Below are positions 1 to 7,959 of a stretch of 64,000 nucleotides of DNA, one piece after another. Every line of letters starts with the position of its first letter. Within the stretch, counting starts at the first letter, position 1. The notes beneath the pieces were generated by a model. The model did no database searches and had not been told where the DNA came from. It saw only the letters and a program-made list of their open reading frames with translations. A program made the translations under genes and the position numbers. Origin of the DNA: Flavisolibacter longurius (GTDB lineage: Bacteria > Bacteroidota > Bacteroidia > Chitinophagales > Chitinophagaceae); assembly GCA_014163555.1 (NCBI GenBank), contig JACJGO010000004.1, positions 248,001 to 312,000 on the forward strand, read 5' to 3'.

Positions 1-726
1 AAACGGCTTTCGTTTAACATTGGTTCGCCCATGTCGGCCGTATTTCCGGAGATCATTAATTCCTATCGTGGATTGCAAATCTCTCATTACTTCAAAATGG
101 CACCGGATCGCGGTTACATTTTCGAGACCTGGTTCAACCCGCCGATGTTTCAAAGCACCATCATGCCAGGCTGGTGGGATGAACACTGGAAAAATATGCA
201 TCGCTATAACCGCATGGCCTGCACCGGTGTGTTGGTGGGCAGTGATTCGAATGCCGAAGTGCGGCTGGGTGGACTTACCCGGAGAGAGTTCCGGTACACA
301 CCCACAAAAAATGATTTCGATACCTTGCTGGAAGGACTGCAGATTGCCGGTGATATTTACCTCGCTGCCGGTGCCGAATGTGTTATTCCTAATACGTTCA
401 ATTATTACGAATATGCCTCACCGCAAGCCCTGAAAATGCTGAAATACGATGTGAAAGACCACAGTGACATTACTTTGGGTACAGGGCATCCGCAAGGCGG
501 CAACATCCTGAGTCGTAACCCTAAGATTGGCGTGGTGGATGAACAATTGAAGGTGTATGGCTACGACAATCTTTTTGTTACCGATGCTTCCGTATTCCCG
601 ACGGCTGTTGGTGTGAACCCGCAGATTTCAGTGATGACGATCGCCGATTACGCCGTTCCGTTTGTAGCGGAAACCATCAGTGCCGGTGGTGTGAAAATTA
701 TTTCCTCAGAGCTGACAAAAGTTTAA
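1..726 (+). CDS. GMC family FAD-dependent oxidoreductase, C-terminal part
   Basis: The reading frame is open from base 1, so the 241 visible residues are the C-terminal part of a larger protein; GMC enzymes are usually 500-600 residues. The end carries the family's second signature region: GTGHPQGG with the catalytic-type His at fragment residue 163, the FAD-site stretch DNLFVTDASVFP, and VGVNPQ with Asn at 206, the usual His/Asn pair. GMC enzymes oxidise alcohol groups of sugars, choline or sterols using FAD. The substrate cannot be told because the N-terminal FAD domain and most of the substrate domain lie outside the window. A small membrane protein follows after 28 bases on the same strand and may be co-transcribed. 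Family is secure; substrate unknown. Confidence 0.9.
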   Translation, partial: KRLSFNIGSPMSAVFPEIINSYRGLQISHYFKMAPDRGYIFETWFNPPMFQSTIMPGWWDEHWKNMHRYNRMACTGVLVGSDSNAEVRLGGLTRREFRYTPTKNDFDTLLEGLQIAGDIYLAAGAECVIPNTFNYYEYASPQALKMLKYDVKDHSDITLGTGHPQGGNILSRNPKIGVVDEQLKVYGYDNLFVTDASVFPTAVGVNPQISVMTIADYAVPFVAETISAGGVKIISSELTKV

Positions 727-754
727 ATCATTTACGCATCCTTCAATCATTTTT

Positions 755-1279
755 ATGAATGCAATTTTTGGTGAGAACAACTCTATTTGGGATTACCTGC
801 TCGTACTGCTTATTTATGGATTGATGTTTCTACTCATCCGGGCTGCTAAACCCAAACTTGAATTGAATTACAGGGCCAATTATTTTTTCCTTTTTGGCCT
901 TTGGGCTTTCCTCATGTTTACCGGCAACTATCTTTTTTACCGGTTGGGTGTAATGGCCTTTCTGCCCTGGATGAATAACCTTATGCATTCGGTGATCTGG
1001 GTAGGGGCTTGTTTGGGGTGGCTGTATTACTGCACATTTGAACGGCCGCTTTGGGAGCAATTCCTGCTTTTCGCCTTTACTTCATTTATTGTAAAAATGG
1101 CCGAATTCATGCTGCTCGGCACCTGGAGTATGGAACGTTATCTTGGCATTGAAAGTCCGTATGCGTACATTATCGTAATGAGTCTTGTCGATGGTTTTTA
1201 CCCCATCATTTCGCGTTGGGTGCTGAATGCCCTGGCAAAACGATCACGGTTTGGAGTTTATGTGCCAGCCCGTCTTTGA
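755..1279 (+). CDS. Small multi-pass membrane protein, unrecognised
   Basis: A 174-residue protein with about five hydrophobic segments (roughly residues 13-30, 43-62, 70-92, 100-122 and 138-155) and a basic C-terminus (LAKRSRFGVY), consistent with an integral inner-membrane protein. I recognise no domain. Aromatic residues are abundant, as is common in small quinone- or heme-associated membrane proteins, but no conserved His pairs are clear enough to call a heme site. It lies 28 bases after the GMC oxidoreductase on the same strand, so it could be an electron-transfer or anchoring partner. That is inference from position only. It could equally be an unrelated conserved membrane protein. Confidence 0.8.
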   Translation: MNAIFGENNSIWDYLLVLLIYGLMFLLIRAAKPKLELNYRANYFFLFGLWAFLMFTGNYLFYRLGVMAFLPWMNNLMHSVIWVGACLGWLYYCTFERPLWEQFLLFAFTSFIVKMAEFMLLGTWSMERYLGIESPYAYIIVMSLVDGFYPIISRWVLNALAKRSRFGVYVPARL

Positions 1280-1286
1280 ACTGGGA

Positions 1287-1712
1287 TTAGTGGGAAAGGG
1301 GAGATGGATTGGGATGATGCAAGGTGGTCGGGTTGTACTTTTTATTGGTGAAGCGGTGAAATTCTAGACGCTTACTGCCAAAGTTTATCAGAAGACCGAT
1401 TTCTAGGTTATATGCTTCCAGGTAATTGATGGCCTGTGCCAAGTGAACATCCTCCAATTTGGTGATCGCTTTTAATTCCACGCTGATTTTGTTCTCAACC
1501 AAAAAGTCAACCCGTCTTGTTCCTATGTGCTGATCGAGGTAAAAGACTGGCATTTCGTATTCCCGCTGGTAAACCAGTGGAATCGCTTTCAATTCTATTT
1601 CCAAAGCCCGTTGGTAAATAACCTCCTGAAAGCCACAGCCCAGGCCATTGTGAACCCGGAAAGAAGCGCCAATAATCTTTTCAGTAATCTGAGCGTATTT
1701 CAAATCAGCCAT
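1287..1712 (-). CDS. GxxExxY protein (PD-(D/E)XK nuclease superfamily)
   Basis: A 141-residue protein with the naming motif GFQEVIY (Gly27, Glu30, Tyr33). It has a PD-(D/E)XK-like core: Asp69 in RRVDFLV and Glu79-Leu-Lys81 in VELKAI, followed by a QAINYL helix. These are features of the GxxExxY family, which is widespread in Bacteroidota and cyanobacteria and predicted to be a nuclease-fold protein; its biological role is not established. The last ~12 residues, rich in Pro, His and Ser, lie beyond the conserved fold. It converges on the membrane protein gene ending at 1279 with only 7 bases between. No toxin, restriction or mobile-element gene sits beside it. Confidence 0.88.
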   Translation of the reverse strand: MADLKYAQITEKIIGASFRVHNGLGCGFQEVIYQRALEIELKAIPLVYQREYEMPVFYLDQHIGTRRVDFLVENKISVELKAITKLEDVHLAQAINYLEAYNLEIGLLINFGSKRLEFHRFTNKKYNPTTLHHPNPSPLSH

Positions 1713-1762
1713 TCCCTAATTTATCCAAACACTCCCATAAATCCAATCCATCCCAGTTCAGA

Positions 1763-2710
1763 CTAATTCTTACTTTGCAACACCGCGGTCTTTTTCGCCT
1801 GCCAGCTTTCGCGGCTTTCTTTGCCCAACAAACCATTTTCCGAAAGCATCTTTCGCAGCGAAGGTTCCAGCCCGGCAATGGTGGCTTTTTCTTTGATGCG
1901 GTAGGTTAGTTCGTCATAGGCATTCTGGTCAGGGATGGCGTAGATCTGCGAGGTAAGAACGGTGTTCATTTTCGCATGCTTTTGCTTCAACCGCCAGATC
2001 ACAACAATGATCACAAGTGCAATAATTCCCACCACTATCAAAAGTGAAGTTGCATTTCGTTGAATAAATGAAAGATTATCCTGCAATGAGGGGTTGACAT
2101 CATTCTTCAGGCGATAGGCAATGGTGACCATCGCTGTATCTACAATGGCACGGATGGCAGCATTGGTGCGATCGTTTAACAAGCTGTCCCGGAGGGCTGC
2201 GATGTTATTACGAAGCGGTTCCCCGGTTATGCTTTCCCGCAAGTTGGCAACAGCAAACTGCAACCTGTCATTCAGAATTTCATTCATAGCCGATGCAGTC
2301 AGCAGACGTACCTTTTCTCTTGTATCCGGACCCAATAAGTTGCTTACGGTTAATTGTACATCACGTGTAATACCAGCAATATTGTTTTTCAATCTTTGTC
2401 CGGTGGCTTCTTCCACTAATCGGGCTGTGTATGTTATAATCCTGTCCGAAAGAAGGGAGTCCAGAATACGTTTTACGGATTGGTTGGCACGATTTCCCGC
2501 CGTATTGACCACAGAATCCACCAATCGTGTTAGTGTTGATTGGAAAGCCGGATCGCTCAGGCCCTTGTGCACACCCGAAAGCAGGTTTTTGGCAATGGCT
2601 TCGGTGTTTTCGTTAAAGCCCTTCCCGGTATCGCGACCGATCTTTTGAAAATTGCAGGCAGACAACAACAAGAGCAGCAGGAGTGTAGAAAACGTCAATT
2701 CTTTCTTCAT
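1763..2710 (-). CDS. Lipoprotein with internal repeats and a second membrane segment
   Basis: 315 residues. The N-terminus is a lipoprotein signal (LLLLLLLSAC, lipidated Cys19). Residues ~40-200 are helical and contain loosely repeated blocks; the TGQRLKNNIAGITRD stretch near 103 and TGEPLRNNIAALRDS near 162 are visibly related. A second strong hydrophobic segment (about 223-240, LLIVVGIIALVIIVVIW) is followed by a basic stop-transfer stretch (RLKQKHAK) and a soluble ~70-residue tail. A lipid anchor plus a mid-protein transmembrane helix suggests periplasmic helices tethered at both ends, with the tail in the cytoplasm (inference). No known domain recognised. It converges with the gene at 2971 on neither side and appears monocistronic. 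Confidence 0.82.
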   Translation of the reverse strand: MKKELTFSTLLLLLLLSACNFQKIGRDTGKGFNENTEAIAKNLLSGVHKGLSDPAFQSTLTRLVDSVVNTAGNRANQSVKRILDSLLSDRIITYTARLVEEATGQRLKNNIAGITRDVQLTVSNLLGPDTREKVRLLTASAMNEILNDRLQFAVANLRESITGEPLRNNIAALRDSLLNDRTNAAIRAIVDTAMVTIAYRLKNDVNPSLQDNLSFIQRNATSLLIVVGIIALVIIVVIWRLKQKHAKMNTVLTSQIYAIPDQNAYDELTYRIKEKATIAGLEPSLRKMLSENGLLGKESRESWQAKKTAVLQSKN

Positions 2711-2970
2711 AAACCTAGGTTTTAAAGTTTGCAGAGAAGGAAACGGACCAATTTTCAGGTCATCTTTTTGTCTTGCAGAGGATGCGCTTTAAAAGAAGGA
2801 AGCAGTAGCTCTATTAAATGTAAGATCAATTTGAAAAAACCACAACAGAAACACGTGGTTTGTTGAAAAATCGATGTAGCTCTTGACTACGCAAAAAAGG
2901 CACTTGCACCTTCTTCAACAATGCCACCAAATTACGAAACTGCATTCAACAGAAATATTATCTTGTTGGG

Positions 2971-3924
2971 GTGTTGTTCAGCTTATTAAAAGGGTATGCA
3001 AGACTAACTGTCAGGATCTGTTACCGAAAGGTTGTGGTGAACAAGCAGGAATGGCTGAAGGCAAAAGGTCCGTTGCTTTTAGCCTGTAATCATCCCAACT
3101 CATTCCTGGATGGTTTGCTGCTGACTGTTTTGTTTGAAGATATTGTTTACTCGCTGGCAAGGGGCGATGCTTTTCGTAAACCCTGGCATGGCCGGTTGTT
3201 ACGCTGGCTGCATCTTTTACCTGTGTACCGAACCAGTGAAGGGGTAGAAAACCTGGAGTTTAACTATACTACCTTCAAAGCCTGCAAAGAGGTTTTCCGC
3301 CAGGGTGGAATCGTCGTTATTTTTAGCGAAGGACGATGTGTGAATGAGTGGCACCTGCGCCCATTGCGCAAAGGCACAGCACGACTGGCAACCAGTGCAT
3401 GGGAGGAGGAGATTCCACTGACGGTTCTTCCCGTGGGATTAAATTACAGTGACTTCCGCACTATCGGCCAGACTGTGTTTCTCAACTTTGGTCGCCCACT
3501 GAACCGGGAAGACGTTATGTCGCATCGTACCGATGGAAAAATGTTTCTCACGTTTAATGATCAATTGCGGTCCGAATTGGAGAATCTGGTTTGGGAAATA
3601 GCGCCTTCGGATACAGTGAAAAAGGCACGGCTTTTTCCTTCCTCTGTATCGCTTTGGAAAATAATCCTGCTGGCAGCGCCTGCCTTTATTGGTTTTGCAA
3701 TCCATGCGCCGCTTTATTTTGCAGCAAAAGCGGTTACCAAAGCTTATTTCAACAACGATCATTTTGATAGTGTACTAGCCAGCCTGCTCATGCTGTCTTA
3801 CCCGATTTTTTTGCTACTTTGTTTTTTGGTGATTGGATTGTTTTGGAATTGGTTCGTGGCGCTGGCTGCCCTGTTCATTCTTCCGTTTACGGCCTGGAGT
3901 TTCATTCAGGTAAAGCCAAAATAA
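2971..3924 (+). CDS. 1-acyl-sn-glycerol-3-phosphate acyltransferase-like protein
   Basis: 317 residues from a GTG start; no in-frame ATG precedes the conserved domain closely enough to be preferred, so the start is the weakest part of the call. The PlsC-type acyltransferase domain has NHPNSFLD (His41, Asp47), the Bacteroidota variant of the HX4D catalytic box, then FSEGRC (118-123) in place of FPEGTR and PVGLNY further on. The C-terminal third is hydrophobic with two or three membrane segments (about 230-255 and 265-312), which ordinary PlsC proteins lack. Expected role: acyl transfer to a glycerol-phosphate or other lipid head group at the inner membrane. The precise substrate is not shown. 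Confidence 0.87.
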   Translation: MLFSLLKGYARLTVRICYRKVVVNKQEWLKAKGPLLLACNHPNSFLDGLLLTVLFEDIVYSLARGDAFRKPWHGRLLRWLHLLPVYRTSEGVENLEFNYTTFKACKEVFRQGGIVVIFSEGRCVNEWHLRPLRKGTARLATSAWEEEIPLTVLPVGLNYSDFRTIGQTVFLNFGRPLNREDVMSHRTDGKMFLTFNDQLRSELENLVWEIAPSDTVKKARLFPSSVSLWKIILLAAPAFIGFAIHAPLYFAAKAVTKAYFNNDHFDSVLASLLMLSYPIFLLLCFLVIGLFWNWFVALAALFILPFTAWSFIQVKPK

Positions 3925-4179
3925 AGTCAGAACTTGATATTGGTACAAGAAAAAACCCACCGTGGAAACAGCGGGTTGATCTAACGATTGCTTGCTATAT
4001 GAACAATTTAAATTCTTCTTTGCCGGGCGGCACAAAACACTATTTTGCACCTTTTTTTAAAGATAGCCAACAAGAGGCGTTGCTTGCGAAATAGATTTAG
4101 GGCAGGTTTACAATACAAAATTCCTGAAGAGTTCGTTAAAAGCCTTGCCTGTGGCGCATTTTCGAATATTTTTGATACG

Positions 4180-5739
4180 ATGCCCAACCGCTCTGTCGAT
4201 AGCTTGTTTCAGTTAATTCATTCCCTGCAGAAAGGTGAAAAACGCAGCTTTAAGCTTTATGTAAAGCGCAACTCTTCCAACGAGGATCTGAAAATGATCC
4301 AGCTTTTTGATGCGATCGACAAACTGCAGGAGTATGATGAAGTTGTGCTGCTGAAAAAGCTGCCTTCCATCAAAAAACAGCAGTTGTCCAACATCAAAGC
4401 TCATCTTTACAAGCAGATTTTGACAAGTTTGCGCCTCCTGCGCAGCAATGAAAATATTGACATTCAACTGCACGAGCAGTTGGATTTTGCCAAGATTCTT
4501 TACAACAAGGGTCTTTACCTGCAAAGCCTGAAACTGCTGGAAAGGGCAAAAGACATTGCCCGGTTTTACCACCAGGATAGCTTTTTGATCCAGATTATTT
4601 CGCTGGAAAAAAAGATTGAGACCCTTTACATCACCCGCAGTATGCAGAACCGGGCCGACACGCTTTCGGCCGAAGCAGACGAAGTGGCGGAGAAACGCCG
4701 GCGGATTACGGGACTTTCCAACCTCACCCTGCAACTTTACAGTTGGTACATCAATAACGGTCATGCCCGTAATGAAAGGGACGAAGAAGGGGTAAAGGAC
4801 TTCTTCAAAAAACATTTTCCCAAAGGGCTGGATGGAAATGGTGGCTTTTACGAGAATCTTTATCTGTGTCAGAGCTATTGTTGGTATGCCTTTATCCGGC
4901 AGGACTTCCTGATGTATTACAAATACACCCAAAAATGGGTGGATCTTTTTCACCAGCACCCGCACATGCTGCCTGTGGAAACCGGCCATTACATCAAAGG
5001 CATCCACAACCTGCTGAACGCCCTTTTTGACCTGCGGCATTACCAGAAATTTGAAACGGTGCTGGACGAATTTGAAGCCTTTAGCCAGTCGGAGGTTGCC
5101 AATGCCAATGACAATAACCATATTCAAACCTTTGTTTACCTCAACACGGCCCGCATTAATTACCATTTTATGGTGGGCAGCTTTCGGAAGGGGCTCTCGC
5201 TGGTGCCTATGATTGAGGAAAAACTGGAAGAGTATTCCCTTTACCTTGACCGTCACCGGGTGCTGGTGTTTTACTATAAAATCGCGTCGCTTTATTTTGG
5301 CAGCGGCGACTACGAGACCTGCATTGATTATGTGCAGAAGATCATCAACTGGAAAGTTGACCTGCGCAATGACCTGCAATGCTATGCCCGCCTGCTGCAC
5401 CTGATGGCGCATTATGAACTGGGCAACTATGACCTTATTGAATATTTAGCCCGTTCCGTTTATCGTTATATGTCGAAGATGGAAACCCTGACCGTGGTGG
5501 AGGAGGAGATGTTCCGGTTTTTACGCAACCGCTTTCACCCTTCAGGTGTTGGCTTGCACCGGGAGTTCTCCCTGCTGCTGGAGCGGATCAAACGCCTGGA
5601 AAAGAACCGTTTTGAAACCCGGGCATTTGCTTACCTGGATGTCATTTCCTGGCTGGAAAGCAAGGTCTACAATAAGCCAATGGCGCAGGTTATTTCCGAA
5701 AAATATGGGGTGAGCAAGCGACGGAAACTGGCTGCCTGA
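4180..5739 (+). CDS. Large alpha-helical (TPR-like) cytoplasmic protein, unknown function
   Basis: 519 residues if translation begins at MPNRSVDSLFQL; an earlier in-frame ATG at 4045 would add 45 residues of poor, non-conserved-looking sequence overlapping the likely promoter region. The protein has no signal peptide or membrane segment. It is rich in paired helices with aromatic/Ala spacing (for example LYNKGLYLQSLKLLERAKDI and YKIASLYFGSGDYETCIDYV), typical of TPR-like repeat scaffolds. The basic C-terminus (EKYGVSKRRKLAA) may contact nucleic acid or ribosome, which is speculative. Such proteins are common single-copy hypotheticals in Chitinophagaceae. No partner gene is adjacent. Confidence 0.85.
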   Translation: MPNRSVDSLFQLIHSLQKGEKRSFKLYVKRNSSNEDLKMIQLFDAIDKLQEYDEVVLLKKLPSIKKQQLSNIKAHLYKQILTSLRLLRSNENIDIQLHEQLDFAKILYNKGLYLQSLKLLERAKDIARFYHQDSFLIQIISLEKKIETLYITRSMQNRADTLSAEADEVAEKRRRITGLSNLTLQLYSWYINNGHARNERDEEGVKDFFKKHFPKGLDGNGGFYENLYLCQSYCWYAFIRQDFLMYYKYTQKWVDLFHQHPHMLPVETGHYIKGIHNLLNALFDLRHYQKFETVLDEFEAFSQSEVANANDNNHIQTFVYLNTARINYHFMVGSFRKGLSLVPMIEEKLEEYSLYLDRHRVLVFYYKIASLYFGSGDYETCIDYVQKIINWKVDLRNDLQCYARLLHLMAHYELGNYDLIEYLARSVYRYMSKMETLTVVEEEMFRFLRNRFHPSGVGLHREFSLLLERIKRLEKNRFETRAFAYLDVISWLESKVYNKPMAQVISEKYGVSKRRKLAA

Positions 5740-5868
5740 AAAAAGTTTCTGTAAGTAATTACCCTTGGACGTCGTTAGTTGATTCTGCTGAAACGCAGGC
5801 TGGGCAAGGGTTTTAACGGCTTTTCAACAGTTTTCGCATGGGAGGGGTTGATGATTTTTGATTATATA

Positions 5869-5893
5869 TTGACCACTGTCAATTGTAAGTTTG
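5869..5893 (+). promoter_or_regulatory. Promoter element with overlapping palindrome upstream of the 65-residue gene
   Basis: TAAGTTTG at 5886-5893 matches the Bacteroidota -7 consensus TAnnTTTG exactly and lies 43 bases before the ATG at 5937. No good -33 TTTG stands at the usual ~19-base spacing. Instead a perfect palindrome, TTGAC-cact-GTCAA (5869-5882), occupies the spacer, with a further GTCAA at 5899-5903. This arrangement suggests a regulated promoter; the regulator is unknown. Confidence 0.45.
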
Positions 5894-5936
5894 TATAGTC
5901 AATCAAAAATTATCCAACTTCTTCAATCGCTAGACT

Positions 5937-6134
5937 ATGAGCACCACCACAAACACTACGCAATCTACAGTCAATGCCTCTTTCGTTGTTAATGCTATCA
6001 ATGGTGAAGTAAAGGTTATTGTTGCCAACCAAAAAGAAGAAGAAAATACGAAACAGGCCCAACCCATCAGCGGCTTTGCCAAAAATACCCGCTATTCAAT
6101 TTACAACAACGGCGGTGGCTATACCGGTTTGTAA
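5937..6134 (+). CDS. 65-residue protein, unrecognised, Gly-rich C-terminus
   Basis: The frame begins with a Thr/Ser/Asn-rich stretch (MSTTTNTTQSTVNAS), followed by a beta-prone segment (FVVNAINGEVKVIVAN), a charged linker (KEEENTK) and a C-terminus ending YNNGGGYTGL. It has no signal peptide, Cys or membrane segment. Support for a real gene: a good -7 promoter match 43 bases upstream, codon use like neighbouring genes, and an AT-rich leader. Its last 39 bases overlap tail-to-tail with the convergent gene ending at 6096. A small precursor peptide is conceivable because of the Gly-rich tail, but no modifying enzyme or exporter is adjacent, so no function is assigned. Confidence 0.55.
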   Translation: MSTTTNTTQSTVNASFVVNAINGEVKVIVANQKEEENTKQAQPISGFAKNTRYSIYNNGGGYTGL

Positions 6135-6959
6135 GCCCCTCGGGTCTTTGTTGACGGCCGTGGTATTTCGACTTAAATTTTTATCGTAGACAAAGCGCAC
6201 CCTGGCGCTTTTTTCTTTTGTAGAACTCATGAAGAGACGGTGATAAACATCGCCGGCCATGATTTCCAAGAGGGCCGTGTTGGGAGGAATCGACCCTTCG
6301 TTTTCTGCAATCATTACCACTTCCACCATCGGTGTTTCCAGGCTTACCCGAACCATGGTGGTAATGGGTTTGGTGGAAAGTTTTTCGTGCGACAGTACTG
6401 TTTTACCGTTTACTGTAACTGAGATGGAATCGCCATCAATGGTGGCATTGTCATAAAACCGAAGCCGGATTTCGCCGGTATCCACTTTAATGGTTGGAAT
6501 CATTTCTTCCTTAAATACAGGCGTTGTGGTACGGGCCAGGGTAATGGTACCCCCGGTTCCGCAATCGATGTTGGTGCCCTGCAGTTTGCCCACCCAGTAA
6601 CCTTCCAGGTATTCCATGTTTCCTTCTTTGCGATAGGTAAGATTGAAGCGTTTCACGCAGATGCTGCATCGGTCCACCAGTTGCTGGGCCGTAACGGCAC
6701 CTTCCTGCACCACCAGTTTTTTGGTTTCAGGATCGTAATAGCCGCTGGCATCTTTCCGGATAAAATTGTTTTCATCCATGAAATGATACGAACTGCCGTA
6801 AATGCCGTCGCCTACCATTTTGATCTGCAGCTCAAGGTTGTTTTGTGCAAAACAGCCGCCTACAAAGGTCAGGGATCCTTTCCAATAACCGTCAACATCC
6901 TGCGCCGAAAGGAGAAGGGTTTGTAGCAGTACGAAGAGGAGGAGCAGGCGTTTTTTCAC
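6096..6959 (-). CDS. Secreted protein with C-terminal GEIR...IDGD domain
   Basis: 287 residues with a clear signal peptide (MKKRLLLLFVLLQTLLLSAQ, cleavage near 20). Residues ~22-150 form a beta-rich domain opening DVDGYWKGSLTF, with four or more Cys (GGCFAQ, DRCSICVK, IDCGTGG) suggesting disulfides. Residues ~160-262 form a second domain with GEIRLRFYDN, IDGDSISV, KPITTMVRV and GSIPPNTALL. That C-terminal domain recurs in the 408-residue secreted protein at 24739-25965, so the two are distant paralogues. Exported to periplasm or surface; no T9SS sorting tail is seen. The function of the domain is not known to me. The last 39 bases overlap the convergent small gene. Confidence 0.85.
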   Translation of the reverse strand: MKKRLLLLFVLLQTLLLSAQDVDGYWKGSLTFVGGCFAQNNLELQIKMVGDGIYGSSYHFMDENNFIRKDASGYYDPETKKLVVQEGAVTAQQLVDRCSICVKRFNLTYRKEGNMEYLEGYWVGKLQGTNIDCGTGGTITLARTTTPVFKEEMIPTIKVDTGEIRLRFYDNATIDGDSISVTVNGKTVLSHEKLSTKPITTMVRVSLETPMVEVVMIAENEGSIPPNTALLEIMAGDVYHRLFMSSTKEKSARVRFVYDKNLSRNTTAVNKDPRGLQTGIATAVVVN

Positions 6960-7156
6960 TGAAGGGAAATTAAGAACAAAAATTAAACCGAAGCCGAAGA
7001 ACGTGTTAAAGGTCGCAATATGATTGTTGAAAGCGCCAATACCTCCATCAAAGGCAGAAAAGCCATCAGCCGCGGGTTGTCAGCAAATAACGTGTGAAGG
7101 GCTTGATTTATTTGCCCATGTGCATAACTGCTGACGAGCGGCTGATGGCAGATCGT

Positions 7157-7567
7157 TTAGGAAAGGGTTGCCTCAGAAGAAATTTCAGTATTCAACAGCT
7201 TGGAGATCGGGCAATTTTGTTCAGCGTTCTTTACGCATTCTTCCCATTTTTCCTTGCTGATTTCCGGAACGCGGCCGCTCACCGTCAGGTGGGATTTGGT
7301 CACCGATCCGTTTTCAAATGTAATCTGGCATTTAGTTTCCAGACGCTCAGGAGTAAAGCCTGCCTCACCCAGTACAAAACTCAGCTTCATGGTAAAACAA
7401 CCGGCGTGGGCGGCGGCTACCAGTTCTTCGGGATTGGTGCCGGTGCCTTCCGCAAAACGGGAGTTGAATGAATACTGGGTTTCCTGCAGAACCGTACTTT
7501 GGGTGGTCAATGTACCGTTGCCTTCTTTTCCGGAGCCGTTCCAAACGGCTGTTGCATGTCTGATCAT
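7157..7567 (-). CDS. OsmC family peroxiredoxin-like protein
   Basis: 136 residues, full length for the OsmC branch of the OsmC/Ohr family. It starts MIRHATAVWNGSGKEGNGTL, as OsmC proteins typically do, and carries the two redox cysteines: Cys57 in HAGCFTMKL and Cys119 in NCPISKLL. These enzymes reduce organic hydroperoxides in the cytoplasm and are commonly induced by osmotic or stationary-phase stress. The gene is transcribed alone. Its immediate upstream region (7601-7661) is a run of GGAGTTT heptamers beginning 33 bases before the start codon, so repeat-number changes could alter its expression (inference). Identification is strong. Confidence 0.95.
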   Translation of the reverse strand: MIRHATAVWNGSGKEGNGTLTTQSTVLQETQYSFNSRFAEGTGTNPEELVAAAHAGCFTMKLSFVLGEAGFTPERLETKCQITFENGSVTKSHLTVSGRVPEISKEKWEECVKNAEQNCPISKLLNTEISSEATLS

Positions 7568-7600
7568 ATTTCCGATTTTTTAGGTTAATAAAGATAGGAA

Positions 7601-7661
7601 GGAGTTTGGAGTTTGGAGTTTGGAGTTTGGAGTTTGGAGTTTGGAGTTTGGAGTTTGGAGT
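7601..7661. repeat. GGAGTTT heptamer tandem repeat (8.7 copies)
   Basis: Eight uninterrupted copies of GGAGTTT (7601-7656) followed by a partial copy GGAGT. It is an intergenic microsatellite 33 bases upstream of the OsmC gene start, on the promoter side of that minus-strand gene. The perfect identity of the units indicates recent slippage. It is not a CRISPR array because there are no spacers. Confidence 0.97.
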
Positions 7662-7697
7662 AAACATTTAAAGATAGAAACGGATCGTTCTGTATTT

Positions 7698-7836
7698 ACT
7701 CCGAAGGAGTAGCGTGGTTATAGGAATGGGATAATAGAAAGAAACAGGCTCCGAAGGAGCCACGTGTTTCTGATGGAACCATGGCTCAGGGGCACAGAGG
7801 ATCACTGAGCTCCCCAGTGTTCTCCCTGTCTCTGTG
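7698..7836. repeat. Cluster of small intergenic hairpin repeats
   Basis: Two related palindromes are visible: ACTCCGAAGGAGT (7698-7710) and GGCTCCGAAGGAGCC (7747-7761). Each is followed by a similar short word (agcgtgg and acgtg). A third inverted pair, CACAGAG at 7793-7799 and CTCTGTG at 7830-7836, could close a 44-base hairpin. There is no coding capacity worth calling between 7662 and 7850. These look like remnants of short dispersed palindromic elements. A terminator role for the minus-strand gene ending at 7960 is possible. Confidence 0.6.
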
Positions 7837-7850
7837 GTTCATAATAGATG

Positions 7851-7895
7851 AATAGAATTACCAGCAGCACAAGTGTGCGACGCAACAGACGATGC
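7851..7895 (+). repeat. 45-bp dispersed repeat, copy 1
   Basis: The sequence begins AATAGAATTACCAGC and contains ACAAGTGTGCGACGCAACAG. It matches 11821-11865 at 41 of 45 positions in the same orientation. It lies in the non-coding gap after the FemAB-like gene (minus strand). The high identity 4 kb away marks it as a dispersed intergenic element. Confidence 0.88.
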
Positions 7896-7959
7896 ATCGA
7901 CTTACTGTCGCTGGCACCATAAAAAACGTCTTTGTACGCTAAGCTTTTTTTATAGTTTC

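Noticed and set aside
1287-1712. GxxExxY gene as part of a defence or toxin system
   Set aside because: The family is nuclease-fold, but there is no partner gene; its neighbours are ordinary housekeeping or envelope genes.
4213-5412. 399-residue minus-strand reading frame opposite the helical protein gene
   Set aside because: Its composition (Val/Phe/Gln-rich, no domain) is that expected of an antisense shadow, and the plus-strand gene has better coding character and a clear end.
7601-7661. Possible CRISPR-like repeat array
   Set aside because: The units are 7 bases, contiguous and identical, with no spacers and no cas genes anywhere in the window.
7365-7667. 100-residue minus-strand frame with repeating TPNSKLQ
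   Set aside because: The repeat is the translation of the GGAGTTT microsatellite, and the rest overlaps the OsmC gene in another frame.
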